Source: Rhodeus uyekii
Taxonomy: Eukaryota > Chordata > Actinopteri > Cypriniformes > Acheilognathidae
Assembly: GCA_037043235.1 (NCBI GenBank)
Contig: JAWRVZ010000029.1
Location: 2,350,501 to 2,414,500 of the forward strand
Length of the DNA stretch: 64,000 nt
Direction of reading: 5' to 3'
Positions 24,096 through 39,000 of this stretch are shown here, piece by piece; position 1 is the stretch's first letter; each line of letters opens with the position of its first letter. The notes beneath the pieces were generated by a model. The model searched no databases. It worked only from the letters and a program-made list of their open reading frames with translations, and was not told the origin of the DNA. The position numbers and the translations under genes were made by a program.

Positions 24096-27000
24096 CTGTG
24101 TGACGAAAGGAGAGATCTAGTTAACGTCCAGTGTCAACCATGAATAAAGCAAAAACTCAAATTTAAATGCATTAAATGAAGCACAGCCCATAAATTCTTA
24201 ATTATATCAAGAGCGTGTTTGTGTGAAGAAGTACAGAGCTGAACTGACCTCCCATGTCAGAGTCAGACACATGCGTAATGGAGAAACGAGAAACACTAAA
24301 TCGGGAAAGCTGTGGTGCTGGTTTTTCATCTGGAGACTTGACGGGAGAGTTAGGTGGTGTAGTGATTTCTTCAGAGCTAGGTTCTGATGTTGAAGGGCTT
24401 GGCATCAATGGAAAATCATCTTGCCACTCAAAAACACCACCTGTTTAGAGTGAGAGGCTTGTGAAATTTCACTGAACCAGAGTTGTAATACCTATGTAAA
24501 AAATCTAATCAATGTAGAAAAATACACACTTTCTTCTGGGAAATTCCTTCCGGGTGAATCCTCCGAGGCAGTGACCTTATCTTGGGATTGTGGAAGCTCC
24601 ACTTCTGAAGCCTGGCCATTAGGTTCGGCCTCCACAGGAAAACTGTAGTCTCCCAGTTCACCTGTTGGGCTCTCCTACATCAATACACAACAAGACACAT
24701 ACTTTGAGTGAGATTAGCATTGCACAAGATCATTTTTGTATTTTTCTGAACAAAAAAAAAAGAAGAAATTAACATGCTACTTAATGCTCTACCATATTTT
24801 CCTGCATATATCCTGCAGACGCAGATAATCCGCACCCTCATATAGCCCGTGGGTGTTGGGGGTTTGTGTAAAAAATCGTTGGCATAACCCGCACCTTTTT
24901 TTGCGCAAGTTCACATTTCGAATTTCGCTCACATGACGGCAATTATCCATAACTGTTCAGCTCGTTACACAGTGTTTGTGCGCAAAATTCAAACAATAAG
25001 AAAACAAACACAAGTCAGAATCAGAAGAAAAAGAAAAAGCAGTCTCTCCCACTGTGCAGCAGCAGCTCGTCCCTTAAGAAGCGATTCTACACTTGTTGAT
25101 CATCGGATGAGATGAGAAGAGCCCGCCCTCATGCAGCACAGCCAATCACGTCTTCTTGCATGATTGACAGGTCAGACAGCCTATCAGCACCAGCTGTCAG
25201 AGTGATAGTACAAGCACCAGAGACAGCAACCCTCGCAAGAAAAAATGAAAGAAAATACAGCAAAAAAAAAAAACCTTGCGTCCTTAGGGATGTAACAAAT
25301 ATATTGAAATAATATGTAAAAAATGTGTGATTTGGCCCACACCCTTATATAACCCGTACCCCCCTTGCAGGGTTTGTAAAATCTGGTATAACACGCAGGT
25401 TATATGCAGGAAAATACGGTACCTCAATACTACAAGAGATAATTATACAAACCTGGTCAAACAGAAATACAGTGACGTCATCAAAGAATGACACCGCTTT
25501 TTTCTTGCTCTCCAGTTCATCGCAGAAGGACTGTGTAAGTATGGAGGGCATTTTGAGGAGGCTGCGTAGATGCCGTGCACTGCTACGGTCACTCACAATG
25601 ACAGGCACCATGGGGAACTCGTCATCACTATCATCACTCTGCTCCTGTATTTTGTAGCTACGAAGTTCTTCGTCAGACTCATCACTATCCTCCGAATCCT
25701 CCTCATCTGCCTCCTCTCCATTCCCCAGTGGAGCTGGGACATCAAGGTCTTCTGGCAATGCTGGAAGAATGTTCTCCAACGAATTATCATGCTTCGATCT
25801 TGAAAAAGCGTGACGTATGCCACCTTCTTCCACCGAATCCTCATCTTCCCTTGGAATCTCTGGATTGTCCATTTTCTTACAGCCCTCTTGCTCTTCTGTT
25901 TGGATTATCTCCCCACTGAGGTCTACTATGATACAGTCTGAACCTAATGACTCTGCTGAGGAAAAATCTCTGTTGTCTCCATTAGATGGTTCCTCCACAC
26001 CTGAGGCCTCCTGTGTTGAGGAGGAACCTTCAGAGACTGTCGAAGAGTAGCATTCAGAGTTTGGTTCCTCTCCAGAGTGATCAGATTCCAGACCAATACC
26101 ATCATCTGGAGTTGACTCCTTGGTCAAGCATCCCCCCATTTCTGGAGGAAAGGGAGAAAGCATGGAAATCATTGGAACCAATGTAGGTGATGAACTCAGA
26201 TTTGGATTTGTCTTTTTAAGACACCGCTGTTTAGCATGGAGAGTTGAATTGTTGGCTTTTAGTACAGATATGTTATATCCCCTCTCACTTTCCATGCTAT
26301 GTCCTTCTTTCCCAACTGTCTTTTCTGCTTTGAGATTAAATACATCATCCTCAACTTGGCGAATGAAAAAGTTGCTGCCCCCTTCACTGGGGCTCTTGTC
26401 ATTCTCCATGTCATAGTCAGAAAAATAAGCAGAGTCTCTGTACTGATTCCTCTCACCTAGGCTGATCAGTGGTAGATGACTGCTGGATGGATGCTGGAGC
26501 ATTACATTGACATCTTCATCTAAGTCCATCTGGAGCACCATGTCACACTCATCTGATTCTACACTGGTACTGAGGGTTGGATTCACTTCAAGGTCTTTCA
26601 AGATAAACTCTGGGGATTCATTGTTCTCTGTGTCATAGCCACTGTCTAGGGATTTTGGCTGAATGGTTGTGTGATAACTATCGGGGCTGAAGGCCTCACA
26701 TGGACTGCTGCTAGAGGCAAAATTAATTGTGTCCTCACAGTGTCTGGAACCAGTCTCCCTTTGCAATGGTCTATGAGTCAGTTCAATATTACCCACCTCT
26801 GCATAGTCCAAGGGATAATCTGTATGAACTCCAGAGGGGATGTCAGTGCAGTCATCACTGCAGTCATTAGTTTCCACCAGACTGATACTGGAGTTGTTGG
26901 GCTCCATCCCGCTGTCTGTCAAATGGTTACATTCTGAGACACTCTTAAACAGATCCTTAGGGCATGACACCATTTTTACACACACTCCAGCAGAACCGTC

Positions 27001-30000
27001 TGTCCCAAGTTTCATTTTTTGCGCAGGGGATATCCTTGTCTCGAGTAACTTGTTTTCTTTAGTCACTACAATATTCATTGGAAGAGTTGATGGATTCATT
27101 CTGCTGTAACCTCCTACATGGAAGTCTGATATATTGTTTTTGATATGTTTATGAGCAATGTTCTTCTGCCGTGTATGAACATGCTGACTTTCTGTGACAG
27201 AATGACATTTGGAAGATGATTCAACATCCTGAGTACCTTCAGGGCATAAATGTAGATACTCACCACCCTCTGAGTCAGTGTGAAGGTTGCTAGTGGTGGG
27301 CGTACTATCTGTGGCTTCCATGTATGAGTGGACTTTGAGAGAATCAATGCAATTATATGTATAAGTGTTGCTTGTTTCCAATGCTCTTGATTTCAAATTT
27401 TCGACATGAGAAGAGGGTGTAGGATGACGTAAATCAAGGTATGCATCTCGAAAACCCACAGCTTGTGTACGATCGCTTAAACTGTTGTTGTTTGCTGAGT
27501 GGTTGGAGTTCCAGTTAGTCAACATGTTCTGAGAAAACAGATCATCATCATCTTCTGGACTGGCACTCCCCATGCCCAAAAGAAGACCATCACCAGCATC
27601 AATATCAATACTCATATAGTGGGGTCTGGGAACATTCTTTTGAATGGGGCCCATCATGTCATAATAGGCTTCATTGGCCATACTTCTTTCTGCAGTTCTC
27701 TGGTTAGACTCAAGGTATGGATCGCAATATGCCAAGCTGGGACTACTAAGAGAGACTGAAATGCCAAGTGGACTTTCCTGTACTGCTTCAAGTCTTTGGC
27801 TGAGACTTCTAGACCCTCTTCTCTGCTGAATAGAGTCTGAACCATACCCTCTTATCAAATGAACATCTGGCCCTGCTTGAGGTGACTGTTCACACTGTAA
27901 ATTCTGCCTGTCATTAGAAGAGAAATACACTTCTGACTGGTCAGTCTCTATGGAGCTTGGAACTCTTCTTTGGAGTGTTTCCATGTTTGGGCTACTATCT
28001 GAATCATAATCATTACTGATGGATTCTTTAGCTGCTGACCAATATGTGTTTGGCTGAGACCCAATGGGGCTTCTTGTGTCTGTAGAAGACAATCTTCTGC
28101 TGCTGCTTGCTTCAACTCTTGGACTGTAATCAATATTGGTGTCTTCTAAGTTGATGTTGCACTCAACTGGTTCCTCAATGCGGATGTAGTACTCACTACT
28201 TACTGAGGGGCTGTGTGCGCTTAGCACTGGAACCACCCCTGGATGGTCTGACTCATAGTAAGATGGAGAGACTCCTAGAGGGAGGCTCTCACTCTTGCAG
28301 CTACCTGTGGAGTTGGTAAGAGGGTAATACACATCCTGGTAATGAGGATTATTCTTTCCCAAGGGTCCACTTGCTGAAGAGGAGCAGTATGGTTGCTCAG
28401 CTTGTGCCTGCTCCCATTTATACTCAAAGTTAAGCCCATGGCTGGTCTCAGTTACTGTCAATATGTCATCCCCATTCTCAGACTGGAAGCTGTCTGCCAC
28501 AGAGAAGTGTTCAAGTAGAGGAAATGAAGAGGAAGTAGAAGAAGCTACTTCCGGTGCAGGTGTCCTGTTAGTGCTGTTGGAGCCCAGACTTGGCTTTAGA
28601 GAGTTCCAGCGCTGTTCAAAGTCTTCTTCAGCCTCAGTGGTACCCTTAGCACACAGATAACCTAGCAGTAGATGGACTTCCTCTACGACGGGTCTCTGCT
28701 CAGACTGCAGCCAGCAAAACTGCATTACCTCATACCTGCTCAAACACATGACAAATATTTTAGACCCTAAACTAATATCTAGCAGAAACAGAATTTGCTG
28801 GTTTTAAAGGATGATAATAATAGATTGTAGGTTGGTTGGACTAAATTCCGTACAAAAACTATATTTCATTTTATATTTTTGTTCCAAAACCTTAAAAACA
28901 CAGATATCAACATTTGCTTCTTTTCTTGGCACCTGATGATGTTCTGTACGAGAATGGACAGTTTAGAGTGATAGTAGCCTTGCAGGCTTGGACTATGGTC
29001 ATTCATTGTTTAGTATGCAGTAGGGGATGGAGTGGTATTTGTATGTATATTTTATGCATGACTTCTCTTGATTAAATGGACAATGATTGCAGTGTGTGGA
29101 GGACTGGACTGGATAAATGTATGATTGATGGGTTTACAGAGACGGAGAATTAATGACTGACCATAGTGGATTTGAGCAATATTGATTTGTTAGTCTTGCC
29201 AGAGAAAATGGGAATGATTGGTGGATGCACCTGTGGTTGGACAATATTCATTGCTTTACATGTATTTAAAAGAAAAGTGCTTTATGTGTATGTCTCTGGA
29301 GGGGAACATTGATTGGTTTGAATGCGGTGATGGGGGTCACGGTTGGCAGACATAAAGCGATAGGCGGGTCATAACAATGATTGTGACTTGTGAGACGACT
29401 CACCAACGTTCACACAGAGGCACTTTCAGCAGGGGCTTTGGCAGTTTGAGCTGCTGTTCCTTTACAGCATATGTTAAAACCTGCCTGTCAGAATAGTGCC
29501 TGTAAGGCTGGTTCCCCAGTTCAAACAACTCCCATATTGTCACACCAAGTGACCTGCAGGGTCAAAAAACAAACAACGTTAAAGTCACATAGCAAAAAGT
29601 CTGTTAGTCAGTAAGAAAATTAGTTTGAAGTATATAATACATCTTAAATTCTTGATCTTTAATTTTAAACACATATGTCAATAAATCATAGGGCAGAGGT
29701 TTCCGACCTTTTTCGATCAACTATGCCTTCTTGGCAACCCACACCTTTTTGAGAGTGGCTGAGCTTGTGTGTCACACTGAATCTTGTCAAAGTCCAGTAT
29801 TTTCATCAAAAGCATGATTCTTTTTGATCCTCTTGCACTACTTCAAAATAAGTATCCAAATAAGTACAAGTTCTGCATTCGCCATTTGTGGCATCCTGAT
29901 TGTTATGCTGAGTTCACCTTTGCATCCATGTTACATTTTTGTGCGCCTATCATGTAATCTCCTGTGACCTCAAGATTGAGAACCTCTGTCATAATGTTTT

Positions 30001-33000
30001 TTTCTCTAAATTTCTTCTCACCAGACATTGCTGGCCTTGGTTTGGTCCACAATTAGGAGATTGCCGTGGACTTCATCAATAAGTTCTGGGGCAATCCAGC
30101 GTAAAGGAACCCATATTTGATCTGCTGTTACATAATAGTCATCCTAACGAGGGAAAGATGTACTGATATTGAATATGATGAAATATTGAGACAATGTCGA
30201 AATAACAGACTCAGCATGACTGTAATCCTAAAAGCCTTCACAGACTCACCTTGTACTTACTGTGGCTGAGGCCATAGTCTCCAATTTTCACTGCCAGCTC
30301 TGCAGTCAACAGGCAGTTCCTAAGGGCCAGGTCACTGAGAACAGGACAAAGTTTGCATCATTTATAGTTCTTGTCATTGGCAAACTTTCATGATAGAGTA
30401 ACAAAGGAAGCCTGCAGTGTCATCTCACATTTTCTTCATGGGAGACTTACAAATAATTGATGGTGTTTGTTGAGTGAGGGGTTTTCCCCCAGCAACAAAA
30501 TCACTGATGCTGGAGTTTGTGACATGTACTCAGGCAGCACCAGGATATTGTTGCCAGGAGACACCAGAACTGGACGTCCAGTCAGAGGCGAGGTGAAAAA
30601 TAACTAAAATAATTAATATATGGGGAAAAGGCCAAAGGCTGGTGGATCCTGACCTGTGAATGTAATTGTGTTTGTGAAGGTACAGAAGACCAGAAGCAAT
30701 CTCGCATGCCATCCGCTGAAGGATCAAAGGGTCAGGGGTCACTGAGTCTGTGGCCCGACAGCTACGTAGATATCCTTTAACATCACCCTGTATAAAGTAA
30801 ACATCATTCGTAAGAACAATGCATGAATGCTAATGTGTGTTATCATACAGTTCACTACCTTTAACTGTAATTCTGGTACCATTACTGTGTCAGTTTGTAA
30901 CTCTGCAACTGCACAATTTCTAATATGACCAGAAGAGGGAGCATTAAGCTATTTAATTATCCCTTTGCTAAACTCCGCCCCCATAAGATGCTCAGACCAG
31001 CTTTACAGAAATGTCCAAGTATGTTTCTCAGTAAAAATGAGCTCATAAAGTGGTTAAAATGGAAAGAATATTATGTTCTGTTTTGGAATGAAACAAACCA
31101 GTGTTGTTTTTCTTAAGTTGTTAAATGTTGTCATAAAATGGTTAAAACTTCTGAAATTGGAAGCAAGACAAACATCTACCGTAGTCAAATAAAAAGAGAA
31201 AAGTCTAATTTGAAGGCGATCGTAACTGTTACTAAAGTTGCGGTACAGTGAACGTTTTATTTACTATTACCTATAGTATAACTACAAAGTATAGCTCAAT
31301 ACATACATGACATTTTAGGATCTTTATAAATATTACAGATGCTGCACGTTCATTTGGGGAAGGAGGGTTTAATACACAGCATGAACTTATCAAGATTTAC
31401 ATAACGATTTGGAAAATGTTATATAAAATAAAGCATGCATCCTCTATGGGTTCCTTGTGTTACTATGACCTGACAAAGTTTTACTATTTTGCTTTATGTT
31501 GTTTTAGTTTGGTCTTGTATTTTTGCACACAGATTCTCCATAGACTTTTATGAGAAAAGAACAAAAGTCTGATTATATGGCAAGATTTGCTAAGCAAGGG
31601 TTGGTCAGTAACATTTTGAAGGTGTGGCTTACCAAAGGGGTCAACTGCACTGCACAATGCCACTCATAAAATGCATGCAGTTGCTTTTTTTGAAGCTTCT
31701 TGCTCTCAAAACAGTACTTGGGGGACAATAAGGGGATACTTAGGGGATGCAACTTCAAAAATCGTATTATTTCATATCAAAAGGCTGCTGACTGCTGTTA
31801 TATATTCTAAGGGGAAGGCAGACCAACTTAGAGTACAGTGAGGGAAGTGGCTAGTATTCAGTGGCTTACCAGAGGACAGTGATCCATAACTAGCAGGTAG
31901 GGTGTGACTTCTGAACACTGGGACAGACACTGCAGGAGGGCTGGATGCTGAAGCACACTGTAAGATCCACACATTCAAACATCAAAACATTTTAGTTATT
32001 AATTTCAAATAAGAGCTATCGTTAATGTTTCATTTTGTGGCGCCAAGAGAGATGTAATAACAAAATTGTCATAAATATATCGCATATTTTAAGTTAAAGA
32101 TGAAGGGTTAAGTAAAATAAATGGCGTAAGAGTGATGAGGAAATCTGTGTACCGGTAAGGTTGGACCTCTTCCAGGAACTGCATCTGCTCCTGCACACTG
32201 GCACTGGCCTTCAGCTCCTTAATCACCACCTGTGTGGTGCTGAGTCCCGCATTCACCTCCCCCAGCAAAACCTGAAAGCCAGCCCAAACCACACATTAAC
32301 ACTAAGAAAATGGCTCACACCTGCCACCTGTGAAACTGGCAGCACAGATTTGCAAAGAGTGAACACTTGTGTTCTATTTATCTGAAACTGTTCATTTAAC
32401 GGTAGCTCATAATGAGATCGTGACCACATTACACTGTACTATGTTTAATATCTATTCCACAAGGTTTTCTGCTGGTTTCTAAGGGCCACCTTACAGGGTG
32501 GCCTGGATTATAGAAAGTTTTACCTTGCCAAACCAGCCATGTCCCATTTCTTTTATGTAGAGGAGGCTGTGGCGTCCAAGATCTGTAGACTTCAGGAGCT
32601 GAACTGAGGGAAACGGAGAGAAAACATACATTCAAAGATGGTAGAGACATAAAAAATGAACTGTTTGAAGGTCCCCAAACAATGAAAGAGTAACTAATAG
32701 CACAACCACAAGAAGCATGGATATCTGCTCAAAAACTTCAGACACTCCTGTTGCGAATACCTTGAACCATCATAATTCAGCAGATAAGAAACTGCGATGA
32801 AGAGCAGCTCTCTTTGTCTGGCAGGAAACCGTAGGATGGAGGTCCTGCGATGCTGTGGAACGGAGTTGCTGTTCTTCTCTGGTTCTCCATGTCTCTGTCC
32901 AAGCTCCAGGGGTTTAACCCTCCAAGCCCTCGGACAGCTGAGAAAGCAGCGCTGTCTTTCTTCCTTCCCGGAGACTGAGCTTGTCTCCTCGCGCTGAGAT

Positions 33001-36000
33001 ACGGCGTTCCACAACATTCCCATAATGCACCCGGCTGGAGCTCTCAGCTGGAGCCAACTCAACTTGAAGCTGTGGTAAAACTAGCCGTTCTAGCTGAGAT
33101 CAGTGTTTAAAGTGCCAAGTGTCCCTCAGCCCCACCAGGAGCTGGACGTATGTCTGCCGTGCAGCTCCGCACATGCCAAATGCATCTTCTCACGCAAGCA
33201 ATAATAACCCTCGCTCTTCTGCCCCTTCCCTCTGTCTATCTCAGCAAGACTATGGGGGCAGTTGTAAACAAATAAAGCACTGTGAGCAGCAGAAAGACCT
33301 CTGTCATTAACATGAGCCCCCCACACACCTCCTCTTGTGCTACAAGCAGGTCTCACAGTGTGTGTCGCACAGACCCATCCCTGTATTAATGCACTAAACT
33401 GTTCTCCTCCTCTGCAGCGTTCCAGAAGCTTCTCATTCCAGCCCCTCGCACTCCCCGCCACAGTTACATTGTGGCTTTTGTCCGCTGAGCAGCAGCGCCT
33501 GGTACCCCAGTACCAGCCCAGACACAAGGCCCATTCTCTGCTGCTCAGAGCCAGGATTGTCACAGCAATGACCCCCTACCCATCCCCCCCATTCCTGACA
33601 CACAACTATCTCTCTTTTCTTCAGCAGACTTGAACTGGTCTTTTATATGATTTCTGTGGAATCTGTGAGTTGTGCATTCCTGTCCCACTCCTGGCATTCC
33701 CACAGAGGCCCTGGGCCATGTTAAAAATGTATTAAAACGCAGCACAATTGCACGACAAGACCCAGGCTGGGCTACAATTGCACATGGGATAAAATATTAT
33801 ACTTAATGTGTCAAAAAAAGATCTCAGAACGAGTAAAATCGCAAACTTTACTTCATTGTGGACCGATGAAGCTACGATGAATTGTTTTGCGTTCAATTTC
33901 AGTAATAAAGAGAAAATGTGCATGCATCAAATTTGTCGATTTGTTAAAGTTGTGTCAGCCATTACAGATTTTACTACACCGTTTAGGATATGTTTGCAAA
34001 GGATGGCTTACATTTTTTTAAAGAGAGACAAATAAGGCACAGGACTAATATGTCTAATTTGATTAGGATGAACTTAAGGAGTGTTGTTTGGCACAATGCT
34101 AAGCAGGTTTTAGCTGTTGCTAAGCAGGTTTTAGCAATGTCTTGACGTTCCGCATTAACATATAAGCTATTTTAACAGCTTTGAATCTGTGTAATCCAGC
34201 ATTTAGAGAGGCAACTACTGTATATGATATATTTTTTTCTCTTTTGTCTTTATAGGTAGAGTAGGCAACTTTGGTGAGGCTAGCAATAGCAAGTTAGCTT
34301 TGAAAGCATAACATCCCACCCTCTTTTTTCACAGTGTCTCCAAAGCCACACCTCCTTCAAAACACATGAACGTAGAGTCTGCAAAGTATCACGAGAGATG
34401 GCGTTACGTTACCTCGTGTATCAAAACACAACATTACAGTAATCATGAATATAAGTAACTTAAAGACCTACGATTTGCACCGCCTAAGTGCTGCAGATTC
34501 AATTAGGTGTGGATAGTTTTGCCATTAAAAACACAATTTCAAGTACAGTTGAAATTCAACAAGTCAGTTGGGTAGAACGTCAAAGGTTGCCATCTCTTAA
34601 TTACAGTAATTACAACATGGCATGAACACAGCATAAACTGTGTTTGTTTTGGTTCAGGAGGAATTGTAAAGGCAGCTGCTGTTTGTTTGCGATGATTGGT
34701 GACTGTGTGTCTCTGCATAGTCTCATGTTTGCGCTGATGAAGTTTGCAAATACAGGTTGACAGGCAAGTAGGACATCCTATCATTACGTACGGACTGAAA
34801 ACAATGATCGGATGAACGTGTTTTGGTCCTGAGACGTAAGTACAATATTCTTGTCAGGGTGTGTGGAGGTAGATGAGGCGAGGACTCAAAGATGAACGAG
34901 AATGGGGATTTATTGAACAAAACAAGAAAAAAACTCAACAACAGAAACCACCCCGAGGGGGAAAACAGGACTACAACATGAACTTGACTTGAACTGGACT
35001 AGACTCTAGACTTGAAAAAACTAACAAGAGACAAGGACCACACGACCATATAACGACGAGAAACCAGCACAAGACAACAGACGCGGATGGATTAAATGCA
35101 CACATGAGGAACGGTAAGTGAATGAGACACAGCTGGGAACAAATTAAACTAAAGCAGGGAAACAAGGTGGGAGGGTTACACATTGATGAGACAAAGACTA
35201 CGCGCAGCTGGCGACAACCAAACTGCGCATGACAGAAAACACAAGAAAGCACGCGGCCGATTGATGCCCACTCACATGACATAGAGCGCGTGAGAATGAG
35301 CAAAACACTTGTCACACGCGCTCATGACAAGGACGAACACACGAGTTATGAATGCCCGAATCCCGACGCAAAACCGAAACTGAACCAGACCAAAGTATCG
35401 GGACCAGACATCATAACTCGCACAAAAGACGTCACACAGACAAGCGCGCGCGCAGCTCGAATCCTCGAAGCTGTTCGCACACACATCAAACGCGTGACAT
35501 TACGGTAGTGTCAGAGCTCCGCCACAACAACAAGAGATTACTAGACCGAATGTGGCAGAAAAAAAAGCCATTTGTTTCATTTACGAATAAGTATCTTTTG
35601 TCTAAGTTCCAAATAAAAAGAGTACGATCTAATTGAATGAAGTAGCTTTAATGAACAGTTTGAAAGGTCTACAGTGTTCATTCTAAAGCAGGGGTCTCAA
35701 ACTCAAATTACCCGGGGGCCACAGAAGGCAGAGTTTGGGTGAGGCAGGGCCACATCAAGAATTCCACAAAAAAAGTATTTTCTCAAACGTCATTATTGAC
35801 AGTTCTTTAACTTCAATGGGTTCTTCTGAGCATGAACTGTCCTGAACATAAACAGAATATTGAAGAACATGAACGGTTCTTCTGAATATGACTTGAGACC
35901 TGCAGCGCTTCCTCTCGCACAGCTGAGCCACATTTGGCTTGAGAGAGGAAACAGTTGAGACTCTCAGTATAGCATGAAGATGATCTTCAGTGAGTAGACC

Positions 36001-39000
36001 TTGGACTTACTGAAGTTCAAGGTTGAGGAAAAAGTTACACATTTTTTCGAGATACTAAGTCATTACTATGATAAGCTCTCTCATTATTTCGAGAAACTTT
36101 CTCATTATTTTGAGATAAGTCATTATTATAAGAAACTTTCTCGTTATTTCAAGATATTAAGTCATTGTTTTGAAACTTTCTCATTTTGTCCAGATACTAA
36201 GTCATTGTTATGAGAAACTCTCTCATTATTTCGAGATACAAAGTAATTATTATGAGAAACTCTCATTGTTTCGAGATATTAAGTCAATATTATGAGAAAC
36301 TTTCTAATTTTTTCGAGATACAAAGTCATTATTATGAGAAACCCTCTCATTATTATGACTTAAATCGTAACATTTGTATATGGTAGAAAATACTGAGATA
36401 GGCGACTGCTAACGGGCTGTTAATTGTCAGCTGGGACTGTGGGACAGCATTAATAAATGTATTATATACAAACAATGGGATGCAGGCACGGAGGCGTTAT
36501 TTACTGGATTTTTTTTTCTATATTATAACACCGATGTCCCGCAAATCAGCCCATTTCAAATGATGGAAAAACAAAATACAATCCGCATGATGCTAAATCC
36601 AGCGCAGATAACAGTAACATTCACTTCGTCCAGCTCAGAGTAGAACATGCTCAATTTCAATCACAATAAGAAGTAATAATTCTATGACGGGTTTGACAAA
36701 TGTGATGTTACACGGACAGCTCCGCAGTTGTGAAATGTTTCTCTGTCTGGCCTTTATCAAGCCCGCCCGATGCTCCGCGTCCGGGAGTCATTTACTCCAC
36801 TATGATTGGCCACCAGGAGTCATATACTCCACTGTGATTGGTTGGTTTGTACAGCTCCAGCTCCAGCTTGCAGGAAAAAGGAATCTTCCGCACACAACGC
36901 GGTAAAGCGCTATTCATTCGAAACTTGCGGGCCACACTTACATTACACTTTCATATGGTCCCGTGGGCCACAAAATATCGTTTCACAGGCCGCATGTTTG
37001 AGACCCCTGTTCTAAAGGATTTATCTGAGCACATCATTATTAAACAGAAAAGCATGCCTTTATAAGCTTTAATTAAAAACATTAACGGGCAAATGACAAC
37101 AATCCTTCCCTATTCCAATCCCAAACTAGCTCTACAATTGGTAGAGCATAATAGGTCCACCGTCCTGCAGAGTTTAGAATCAACCATAAATAACGAGGCC
37201 AGAAATAAGATTACCTGCCTAAATCTTCTATAAGCTACTTTGAATCAAAGTGTCCACTCCTTGAGTGAGTTTATGAGCCCAATTTCTACGATTCTTCATG
37301 CCCAACCTCTTTCAGATTGAAGCTTAAGTCACAGTCAGTGAAAACCTGGAAATTTAGTTTAGGGGTTAAAAAACACCAGGGACATTCAAGCGAGGGAGTT
37401 TTACTACATTGCATTCTGTTAACTGTTCATTTCTGGCCCTTTGCATTAATACAGCATGTACGAGGATGAAGAGGGGGAAGAGGGAGAGGACAGAAAGGGA
37501 GCGGTCCAACCCTGGCCGAGCCCTTCTCAATATCACAAGGGACTCGGTACCCTCTCGCTCTGCAACACCTGGACCAATCACATGGCCGTAACCACGGGCG
37601 ACGAACAGTCCAAAGGCGATTGGCTGGCTTCTAAAACTCTTTTGTCCAATCCCTGCTTTCATTCCAGCATCCCGCTGTCTCCCCCACCCTCCCCTGATGC
37701 TGTACGCAGACAGGGTGTGTGAGTCACAGGGAGAAAACCTTACTCGTACATTCATCCACAACAGTCACCCATTGAGCCATTGAGCTTGACTTGATGCAAA
37801 ATTATATGTAATACAATGTATATGTATGTACAAAATCATATGTAATTTCTCTGAAAAACTCACTACCATTATGCCAAGGCATTGTGAGTGGTTACCAGGG
37901 TGTTACTATGCAATTGCTACATTTTTTTGCATTAGTTTGCTGTTTCTAGGTGACCATTTAGATGGAAAACATCTGTTTTTCAAGATGGCTGTCCATGCTG
38001 TCATATTGCAAGTAATGAAATCAAATCAGTCTATCAATGTCTGGTGAATCTACATCGGTAGCAATAGCAGTGCGTCACATTGGTTTGGAAAGAGAGGATG
38101 GGCTTGTTAACTTATTCTCTGCACAGTAAACGTCACATGGAATATGACAATAGAGTTAATAAAAATGACTGTTTTTGACAGAAAATATTATGCACTTTCA
38201 ATTACGCTGCAGACACGTTATGTCCCAAATTATGAAAAACTATTGTTCAGATTGAGATGGAAAAAAATTAATGTGGTTTAAGTCAGGTTTTTTTATTTTT
38301 TTTTTTTATTTAGACTACAAAAAAGTTTCTATGCAAAATGAAAAACATGAAGTGAACTAAAGAGATATATTCAGCTTCTTTCTTTTTTTGCTAAATATCT
38401 CTCTTTTGTTCACCAAGGCAGGATTTGTAAAAACAGTAATAATGATATAATTTTCTTTTTTTTGTCAAATGTAATTTATTCCTGTGTTGTCAAAGCTGAA
38501 TTCCTCCAATCAACAGTCACATAATCCTATAGAAATCATTCCAATATGATGCTTTGACGATCAAGAAACATTTATAATTATTATCAATGTTGAAAATGGT
38601 TGTGCTGCTTAATATTTTTAGCGATAAATTTTTTGATTCTTTAAAAGTTCAAAAGAAAAACATTTATTTAATATTGAATTTATTTAATATATTTTATTAT
38701 AAATGTCTTTACTGTCAATTTATCTCTTCTAGAGAGATGAAAATCTACTGTCAATTTGGATTTAGGACACATCTGTTTCATATCGGTTGGTAAAAACAGC
38801 TTCATTTCCATCTGTACTCTCTAGTGCTCCATGCATTAATAACTTCCTTTCCCTTCTGCAGTCCAGTTCACATGCATCCATCATGCCAGAAGTCCTCTGG
38901 GCCGGTCTCACGGCGCATTATGCAACTGACAGATGTGTGTTCTGCTTCCAGAAATGTTTCGCTCTCCACCCCTCTCTGCACTGTGAGAACATAAACAAGG

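Noticed and set aside
25593..28749. Many overlapping frames on both strands inside 25.4-28.7 kb
   Set aside because: They are shadows of the giant aatk exon, whose - strand frame carries all recognisable family motifs.
30335..30653. Stop-free stretch in the aatk intron reading VLVSPGNNILVLPEYMSQ
   Set aside because: The stretch is the mir-338 hairpin. Conservation of the DNA comes from the microRNA, not from coding.
32694..33563. Long - strand frames and a possible first exon upstream of the aatk kinase start
   Set aside because: The best donor (near 32760) ends in phase 2, but the next exon needs phase 1. The encoded sequence matches no AATK N terminus. Alternative promoters remain possible, but this exon is not supported.
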